A stretch of DNA of 10,578 bases from Sphingobium sp. (GTDB lineage Bacteria > Pseudomonadota > Alphaproteobacteria > Sphingomonadales > Sphingomonadaceae): positions 1 through 10,578 of the forward strand of contig JASBTC010000287.1 in NCBI GenBank assembly GCA_030148625.1. Direction: 5' to 3'. Shown here in pieces: positions 6,482 to 10,578 of the stretch. The notes beneath the pieces were generated by a model. That model had not been told where the DNA came from and did no database searches. It was given only the letters and a program-made list of their open reading frames with translations. The translations under genes were made by a program, and so were the position numbers. Position 1 is the stretch's first letter; each line of letters opens with the position of its first letter.

Positions 6482-7318
6482 ATGAGTTCTGACGTGCAGG
6501 CGGTGATCGAGGCTGCGTGGGACGCGCGCGACACCTTGGGTTTCGGCACCACGGGCGAGATCCGCGACGCGGTCGAGCATGCGCTGGTCGCGCTCGACGC
6601 GGGCGAGGCGCGTGTCGCCGAGAAGGTCGATGGCGACTGGGTGGTCAACCAGTGGCTCAAAAAGGCCGTGCTGCTCTCCTTCCGGCTCAACGACAATGTC
6701 GTGATCGAGGGGCCGGGCGGCGCCAACTGGTTCGACAAGGTACCGTCGAAATTCGCCGACTGGGGCGAGAACCGCTTCCGCGCCGCCGGTTTCCGCGCGG
6801 TGCCGGGCAGCGTCGTCCGTCGCGGCGCGTTTATCGACAAGGGCGTCGTGCTGATGCCGAGCTTCGTCAATATCGGCGCCTATGTCGGTGAAGGCACGAT
6901 GGTCGACACCTGGGCGACCGTCGGAAGCTGCGCGCAAGTCGGCCGCAACGTTCATCTTTCGGGCGGCGTCGGTCTGGGCGGCGTGCTCGAACCGCTTCAG
7001 GCCAATCCGGTGATCATCGAGGATGATTGCTTCATCGGCGCGCGTTCCGAAGTCGTGGAAGGCGTGATCGTCGGCCAGGGCTCGGTGCTGTCGATGGGCG
7101 TGTTCATCACCTCGACCACCAAGATCGTCGATCGCAACACCGGCGAGATCTTCGTCGGACAGGTTCCGCCCTATTCGGTGGTCGTGCCCGGCACCCTCCC
7201 GGGCCGGCCGCTGGCCGACGGTTCGCCGGGGCCGAGCCTGGCCTGCGCGGTGATCGTCAAGCGCGTCGATGCGCAGACCCGCGCCAAGACCGGCATCAAC
7301 GAACTGTTGCGGGATTGA
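6482..7318 (+). CDS. dapD: DapD, 2,3,4,5-tetrahydropyridine-2,6-dicarboxylate N-succinyltransferase
   Basis: DapD transfers succinyl from succinyl-CoA to tetrahydrodipicolinate in the succinylase route to meso-diaminopimelate and lysine, in the cytosol as a trimer. The 278-residue length is typical. The N-terminal helical domain (about 1-100) contains [22 protein letters not shown] left-handed beta-helix of hexapeptide repeats follows from about 105 to 235, including [20 protein letters not shown] with catalytic D142, [22 protein letters not shown], and [10 protein letters not shown] with E190, matching the known Asp/Glu pair of the family. The C-terminus is [21 protein letters not shown] strong AGGGGG lies five bases before the ATG, and the start directly follows the nucleotidase stop. 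dapE is not next to it here; a MarR-type gene follows after 34 bases. Confidence 0.97.
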   Translation: MSSDVQAVIEAAWDARDTLGFGTTGEIRDAVEHALVALDAGEARVAEKVDGDWVVNQWLKKAVLLSFRLNDNVVIEGPGGANWFDKVPSKFADWGENRFRAAGFRAVPGSVVRRGAFIDKGVVLMPSFVNIGAYVGEGTMVDTWATVGSCAQVGRNVHLSGGVGLGGVLEPLQANPVIIEDDCFIGARSEVVEGVIVGQGSVLSMGVFITSTTKIVDRNTGEIFVGQVPPYSVVVPGTLPGRPLADGSPGPSLACAVIVKRVDAQTRAKTGINELLRD

Positions 7319-7352
7319 CGGCGAGGCCCGGAAGAGGGGATCGTGCGCAACC

Positions 7353-7817
7353 ATGACGCAGGGTCCTCTCATTCTCGACGATTTCATTCCCTATCGGCTC
7401 TCGATCGTCTCCAATGTGGTGAGCGAGATCATCGCCAGCGCCTATGAGGCGTTGTTCGGACTGCGGATCCCCGAATGGCGCCTGATCGCGGTGATCGCCG
7501 AGGAAGGGGAAGTGACGCAGCAGCATATCTGCGTACGGTCGCGCATGGACAAGGTGACGGTCAGCCGCGCCGCGATCGCGCTGGTCGATCGCGGGCTGAT
7601 CGCGCGCAGCGCGCATCGTGTCGACCGTCGTTCGCACCTGCTGGCACTGACCGATCAGGGGCGGGCCCTCTATGCCGATGTCGCGCCCAAGGCGCTCGAG
7701 CTGGAGTCCCGGATCTTCCGCGATTTCAGCGAAGCCGAGCTGGCGGATTTCATGGCGACGCTTCGCCGTGTCGAGGCCGCAGCGCTGGACGTCGTCACGC
7801 CGGGCGCTGGCGCATGA
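7353..7817 (+). CDS. MarR-family transcriptional regulator
   Basis: This 154-residue cytosolic protein has the MarR winged-helix layout. An N-terminal helical dimerisation region (1-38) is followed by RIPEWRLIAVIAEEGEVTQQHICVRSRMDKVTVSRAAIALVDRGLI, with the recognition helix near DKVTVSRAAIALVDRG (66-81), a wing RVDRRSHLLALTDQG at 89-103 and a C-terminal dimerisation helix. MarR proteins usually repress nearby genes and respond to small aromatic or stress ligands; no ligand can be named here. I chose ATG 7353, since an in-frame ATG at 7269 would add 28 residues lying inside dapD in another frame. AGAGGGGA sits about 12 bases upstream, a little far. The gene lies 34 bases after dapD without a visible promoter, so it may share its transcript. 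The stop overlaps a possible 19-codon ORF (ATGA). Confidence 0.9.
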   Translation: MTQGPLILDDFIPYRLSIVSNVVSEIIASAYEALFGLRIPEWRLIAVIAEEGEVTQQHICVRSRMDKVTVSRAAIALVDRGLIARSAHRVDRRSHLLALTDQGRALYADVAPKALELESRIFRDFSEAELADFMATLRRVEAAALDVVTPGAGA

Positions 7818-7873
7818 CCGTCGATTGCGATTATGATGATGCCGCAACGATGCAGCGGATGATGCCATTTTGA
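7814..7873 (+). CDS. Possible 19-codon ORF linking the MarR and LacI genes
   Basis: An ATG at 7814 overlaps the MarR stop as ATGA. It reads 19 codons (MTVDCDYDDAA then TMQRMMPF) to a TGA at 7871-7873 that overlaps the LacI TTG start as TTGA. The peptide is acidic and methionine-rich and resembles nothing I know. No good independent ribosome binding site is present, so reinitiation after the MarR gene would be needed. It may be a coupling device that carries ribosomes across the 52-base gap, or chance. Low confidence as a gene. Confidence 0.25.
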   Translation: MTVDCDYDDAATMQRMMPF

Positions 7874-8877
7874 CGCGGACGACGATCAAGGACGTTTCCG
7901 ACGCTGCCGGCGTTTCGATCAAGACGGTGTCCCGCGTCCTCAACAAAGAGAAATATGTCAGCGAGGATACGCGGCTGCGCGTCGAGGCGGCGGTCGCACG
8001 GCTGAACTATCATCCCAGCCTCGCGGCGCGCACGCTGGCCGGGCGGCGGTCGTTCCAGATCGGGCTGATCCACGACAATCCCAATCCCTATTATATCTAC
8101 AACATGCAGGCCGGGGTCGGCGCGCGCTGCCGCGAGGCGGGTTTCCGCATGATCGTCCAGCCCTGCGACATCCATTCGCCCGCGCTGATCGACGATATCG
8201 GCAGCCTGATCGACCAGGCGCAGCTCGACGGCATCATCCTGACGCCGCCCGTCGCCGATGCCGCGCCCGCGCTGGAGGAGCTCGAACGCCGGCGCATCCC
8301 GTTCGTGCGTGTCCAGCCGGGGACGGACCTGACCGCGACCTCCTCATCCTTCATCGACAATGTCCAGGCGGCGGACGACATGACCGCCTATCTGATCGGC
8401 CTTGGCCATCGCCGCATTGGGCTGGTGATGGGCCATGCCAATTATGTCGCGAGCGGCCAGCGGCTGACCGGCTATCGCCAGGCGCTCCAGCGCGCGGGCA
8501 TCGGTTTCGATCCCGTGCTGGTCCAGGCCGGGCAATTCGATCTCCAATCGGGCTCGGCAGCAGCGGAAGCGTTGCTGGCGCTCGACCGGCCGCCGACCGC
8601 GATCTTCGCGAGCAGCGACGAGATGGCGGCGGGCGTGCTCGCCACCGCGCATCGCCTGGGCATCGCGGTGCCCGCTGCGCTTTCGGTCGCGGGCTTCGAC
8701 GATACCGATCTTGCGCAAGTGGTCTGGCCGCCGCTCACCACCATCCGCCAACCGATCCGCGCGCTCGGCTATGCGGCTGCCGATCTGCTGCTGGCGTTCG
8801 ACGAGCGTATCGAGCGGCGGCGGCTCGACCATGAATTGATCATCCGATCGTCAACCGCCCCGCCGGGCGGGGGATAG
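7870..8877 (+). CDS. LacI-family transcriptional regulator
   Basis: The 335-residue protein has a LacI/GalR N-terminal helix-turn-helix (TIKDVSDAAGVSIKTVSRVLN, about 5-25), a hinge helix region (YHPSLAARTLAGRRS, 47-61) and a periplasmic-binding-protein-like sugar-sensing domain from QIGLIHDNPNPYYIYNMQAG to the end. The effector domain has the usual PTAIFASSDEMAAGVL (242-257) and LSVAGFDDTDLAQVVWPPLTTIRQP (271-295) blocks. Members repress catabolic or transport genes until a sugar or derivative binds. The start is TTG at 7870: the frame closes upstream at 7837 with no ATG or GTG between, and the homology begins right there. A LacI-type palindrome at 10040-10053 before the MFS gene is a likely target. 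The specific inducer is unknown; the partner MFS type hints at sugar acids. Confidence 0.93.
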   Translation: MTRTTIKDVSDAAGVSIKTVSRVLNKEKYVSEDTRLRVEAAVARLNYHPSLAARTLAGRRSFQIGLIHDNPNPYYIYNMQAGVGARCREAGFRMIVQPCDIHSPALIDDIGSLIDQAQLDGIILTPPVADAAPALEELERRRIPFVRVQPGTDLTATSSSFIDNVQAADDMTAYLIGLGHRRIGLVMGHANYVASGQRLTGYRQALQRAGIGFDPVLVQAGQFDLQSGSAAAEALLALDRPPTAIFASSDEMAAGVLATAHRLGIAVPAALSVAGFDDTDLAQVVWPPLTTIRQPIRALGYAAADLLLAFDERIERRRLDHELIIRSSTAPPGGG

Positions 8878-8890
8878 CTGCACCCATGTC

Positions 8891-8923
8891 CCGTTCGGGC
8901 TGAGCCTGAACGGAAGTGGTTTT
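8891..8923 (+). terminator. Hairpin between the convergent LacI and YeiH-type genes
   Basis: CCGTTCGGG (8891-8899) and CCTGAACGG (8905-8913) pair over nine positions with one G-T wobble and a five-base loop. A run of four T follows at 8920-8923, after AAGTGG. It sits in the 46-base gap between convergent genes, where a terminator is expected. On the + strand it is a moderate intrinsic terminator candidate; on the - strand there is no T-run after the stem. The GTTCGGGCTGAGCCTG core also looks like a sphingomonad short palindromic repeat of another type than the suf ones. Confidence 0.5.
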
Positions 8924-9979
8924 CTAGCGGATCAGCGCAAACGCGCCGAGCGCGCTGAGCATCAGCGCGACCAGCGTCGCGGCCAGGATCACCAGCAACG
9001 GACGGGCGCCGGCGCGCAGCAGGCTGTCCATCGGCGAGCGGATCCCCGTCGCGGTCACCGCGCAGGCGAGCAATGCGGAGGCGCCGGTCTGCGCGACATT
9101 GCCGACCGACGCGGGCACGGTGATCAGCGAATTGACCGCGGCCAGCGCGAAGAAGCCGACGACGAACCAGGGCAATGCCGAAATCCCCACGCCGCCGCCC
9201 TTGTCGCGTGGGAAGAACATCGCGACCACGGCCAGCACGGGCGCGAGCATCGCGACGCGGGTGAGCTTGACGATCGCCGCAGTCTCGCCGGCATGCTCCG
9301 AAAAGGAATAGCCGGCGCCGAGCGCCTGCGCGACGTCGTGGATCGACGCGCCGATCATGAAGCCTGCCGCCGTGTCGCCCAGCCCGGCCTGGTGCGCGAT
9401 GATCGGATAGAGGAACATCGCGAAGGAACTCATCGCGGAGACGCCGACCAGCACCAAAGCGAGCTGCGCCTGGCTGATCCGCCGTTCGCCGAGCAGGGTC
9501 GCCAGCGCCATCGCGGCGGAGGCACCGCAGATCGCGACCGCACCGCCCGCAAGCGTGCCGAACGCGGCGCTGAAACCGAAGGCGCGTGCGGCGAGGATGC
9601 CCGCGCCCAGCGTCAGCCCGACGATCACGAGGATCGCGGCGAGCGCGGCCGGGCCCAGTTCGCCCATCTGGCCGAAGGTGACGCGCAGCCCGACCAGCAC
9701 GATGCCCGCGCGCAGCAAGGTCCGTGATGCGAAGGCGAGGCCGGGCGCGAGTCGCTTGTCGGCATTGAGGAAATTGAGCGCCAGCCCGATGAGCAACGCC
9801 ATCAATGTCAGCGGCGCGCCATAATGATCGGAAAGATAGGCGGCGGCGAGCGTGGCGAAGGCGGTGACGATCAGCCCGGGGATATGGTCGCGCAGCCCCG
9901 GCGCGATCGCGGGCTCGTAAAGCTCACCGTATAGATCGGCCACTGCCGGCAACGGTCGCTGCATCGCACTGTCCTTCAC
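8924..9979 (-). CDS. YeiH-type inner-membrane protein, putative sulfate exporter family
   Basis: The protein belongs to the YeiH (UPF0324, Cons_hypoth698) family of membrane proteins, annotated as putative sulfate exporters; for most members transport has not been shown. The 351 residues contain about ten hydrophobic segments between residues 33 and 350. The family hallmark GTLAGGAVAICGASAAMALA is at 141-160, GFMIGASIHDVAQALGAGYS at 206-225 and SVGNVAQTGASALLACAVTATGI near 291-313. The start is uncertain: the GTG at 9979 has GGGGGA seven bases upstream, while an in-frame ATG at 9964 has AAGGA seven bases upstream and gives 346 residues. Both precede the same soluble N-terminus. It converges with the LacI gene and diverges from the MFS gene with 105 bases between. 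Confidence 0.88.
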   Translation of the reverse strand: MKDSAMQRPLPAVADLYGELYEPAIAPGLRDHIPGLIVTAFATLAAAYLSDHYGAPLTLMALLIGLALNFLNADKRLAPGLAFASRTLLRAGIVLVGLRVTFGQMGELGPAALAAILVIVGLTLGAGILAARAFGFSAAFGTLAGGAVAICGASAAMALATLLGERRISQAQLALVLVGVSAMSSFAMFLYPIIAHQAGLGDTAAGFMIGASIHDVAQALGAGYSFSEHAGETAAIVKLTRVAMLAPVLAVVAMFFPRDKGGGVGISALPWFVVGFFALAAVNSLITVPASVGNVAQTGASALLACAVTATGIRSPMDSLLRAGARPLLVILAATLVALMLSALGAFALIR

Positions 9980-10024
9980 TGCCCGTTCCCCCGGCGGCCC
10001 TTTGCGGGACGCTGTGATTTAGCA

Positions 10025-10054
10025 TTGTCACTTTGTCTATGACAGCGCTATCCT
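10025..10054 (+). promoter_or_regulatory. Predicted sigma70-type promoter for the MFS transporter
   Basis: TTGTCA at 10025-10030 (five of six to TTGACA) and TATCCT at 10049-10054 (four of six to TATAAT) are separated by 18 bases. Transcription would start near 10061, about 24 bases before the ATG at 10085, leaving room for the AAGGGA at 10071-10076. An alternative pair is TTGTCT 10033-10038 with TATACC 10054-10059, at 15-base spacing. On the - strand a TGCTAAAT sequence (extended -10-like, near 10018-10025) may serve the YeiH-type gene, but this is weak. Confidence 0.5.
10040..10053. promoter_or_regulatory. LacI-family operator candidate overlapping the MFS promoter -10
   Basis: TGACAGCGCTATCC is an imperfect 14-base palindrome with a central CG. 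It becomes fully symmetric (TGACAGCGCTGTCA) with two changes. A central CG and this half-site layout are typical of LacI/GalR-family operators with a leucine in the hinge helix. It overlaps the predicted -10, a classic repression position. The LacI gene ending at 8877 is the obvious candidate regulator. Confidence 0.5.
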
Positions 10055-10084
10055 ATACCGACAAGTCGAGAAGGGATGAGGGGC

Positions 10085-10578
10085 ATGACCAAGGCGGAGA
10101 TGGCCGATCGCAGGCGGTGGCTGGTCGTCGGCCTGGTGTTCGTCGCGATCGTGCTCAACTATGTCGACCGTCAGATCCTCGCGCTGCTGAAACCCACGCT
10201 CCAGGCCGAATTCGACTGGAGCGACCGCGACTACAGCCATATGGCATCGGCCTTCCAATTCTCCGCCGCACTCGCCTTTCTCGGCACCGGCTGGTTCATC
10301 GACAAGGTCGGGCTGCGCTGGGGCTTCGCATTGGGTGTCGGCGTCTGGAGCCTGGCGGGCATGGCGCATGCCTTCGCCACGACGGTGACAGGGTTCGTCA
10401 CGTCGCGCGCCGTGCTCGGCGCCGCCGAATCGATCGGCACGCCCGCTGCGGTCAAGACCGCCGCCACCTATTTCAACGCGCGCGAACGCTCGATCGCACT
10501 GGGCATCGGCGGGATCGCACCCAATGTCGGCGCGATCCTGACGCCGTTGCTCATTCCCGTGATGGCTTTGATGTGGGG
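10085..10578 (+). CDS. MFS transporter, hexuronate/sugar-acid (ACS) type, 3' partial
   Basis: The first 164 residues of a major facilitator superfamily transporter are visible, and the gene runs off the window. Features are a cytoplasmic start MTKAEMADRRRW, a first membrane helix at about 12-27 ending in NYVDRQ (25-30), a helix near 52-71, then the loop GWFIDKVGLRWGF (69-81), which matches MFS motif A. Helices follow near 80-98, 103-121 and 138-158. NYVDRQILALLKPTLQAEF and the SAFQFSAALAFLGTGW stretch resemble the anion:cation symporter branch that includes hexuronate (ExuT-like) transporters, so a sugar acid is a reasonable guess at substrate. The ATG at 10085 is preceded by AAGGGA eight bases upstream (and GAGGGG closer). 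It is divergent from the YeiH-type gene and sits behind a LacI-type operator. Confidence 0.88.
   Translation, partial: MTKAEMADRRRWLVVGLVFVAIVLNYVDRQILALLKPTLQAEFDWSDRDYSHMASAFQFSAALAFLGTGWFIDKVGLRWGFALGVGVWSLAGMAHAFATTVTGFVTSRAVLGAAESIGTPAAVKTAATYFNARERSIALGIGGIAPNVGAILTPLLIPVMALMW

Noticed and set aside
7319..7352. Possible separate promoter for the MarR gene in the dapD-MarR gap
   Set aside because: The 34-base gap contains only a purine-rich ribosome binding site region; no -35/-10 pair is visible in it.
5792..7387. A 531-codon open frame on the - strand
   Set aside because: It lies wholly opposite the nucleotidase and dapD, whose motifs are clear. The translation is Asp/Arg/His-rich without a recognisable fold, typical of antisense frames in high-GC DNA.
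9293..9727. A 144-codon + strand frame opposite the YeiH-type gene
   Set aside because: Highly charged, low-complexity translation with no signal. The - strand gene has clear membrane segments and the YeiH hallmark motif.
10009..10020. ACGCTGTGAT-like half-site as a second LacI operator near the YeiH-type gene
   Set aside because: Only one half resembles the 10040 palindrome and symmetry is poor, so I do not list it as a site.
1..10578. tRNA, rRNA, CRISPR array, insertion sequence, prophage or defence genes
   Set aside because: No cloverleaf-like sequence, regular direct repeats, transposase motifs or abrupt composition change was seen. The window reads as core chromosome with short palindromic repeats.

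Overview
The window is a piece of a high-GC alphaproteobacterial chromosome, most likely a sphingomonad (Sphingomonas or a close relative). The SUF proteins, DapD and the regulators read like alphaproteobacterial versions. A small secreted protein carries an EIVVxGRR-type motif, and short palindromic repeats of a kind I associate with sphingomonad genomes are present. Species and genus are inferred, not proven. Apart from the two genes cut by the window edges, I see no frameshifts. I found no tRNA, rRNA, CRISPR array or insertion sequence, and no gene-free stretch over about 110 bases.

Bases 1-5746 hold the SUF iron-sulfur cluster assembly operon, all on the + strand and very tightly packed: sufB (5' end cut off), a small secreted protein of unknown function, sufC, sufD, sufS, a SufT/DUF59-type gene and a SufA/IscA-type gene. 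Three junctions are GTGA stop/start overlaps, one gap is a single base and one is three bases, so this should be one translationally coupled transcript whose promoter lies upstream of the window. SufS takes sulfur from cysteine, SufBCD is the scaffold complex with SufC as its ATPase, and the SufT and A-type proteins act in maturation or delivery. The only loose spot in the operon is the gap of about 105 bases before the A-type gene. It holds a perfect 11-bp hairpin and a repeat copy. A paired copy of the same repeat is built into the 3' end of sufD.

Bases 5810-7817 carry a HAD-family pyrimidine 5'-nucleotidase, dapD (lysine/diaminopimelate pathway) and a MarR-type regulator, also on the + strand and closely spaced. 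A LacI-family regulator follows at 7870, linked to the MarR gene by a possible 19-codon ORF that overlaps both.

Bases 8924-9979 on the - strand encode a YeiH-type membrane protein (putative sulfate exporter family), convergent with the LacI gene. Divergent from it, an MFS sugar-acid-type transporter starts at 10085 and runs off the window. The shared intergenic region contains a sigma70-like promoter with a LacI-type palindrome over its -10 element. A reasonable reading is that the LacI protein controls the transporter and perhaps the YeiH gene.

The window is mostly ordinary core metabolism. The points worth a second look are the secreted cysteine-bearing protein embedded between sufB and sufC, the structured repeats in and between suf genes, the perfect hairpin before the A-type gene, and the predicted LacI operator.
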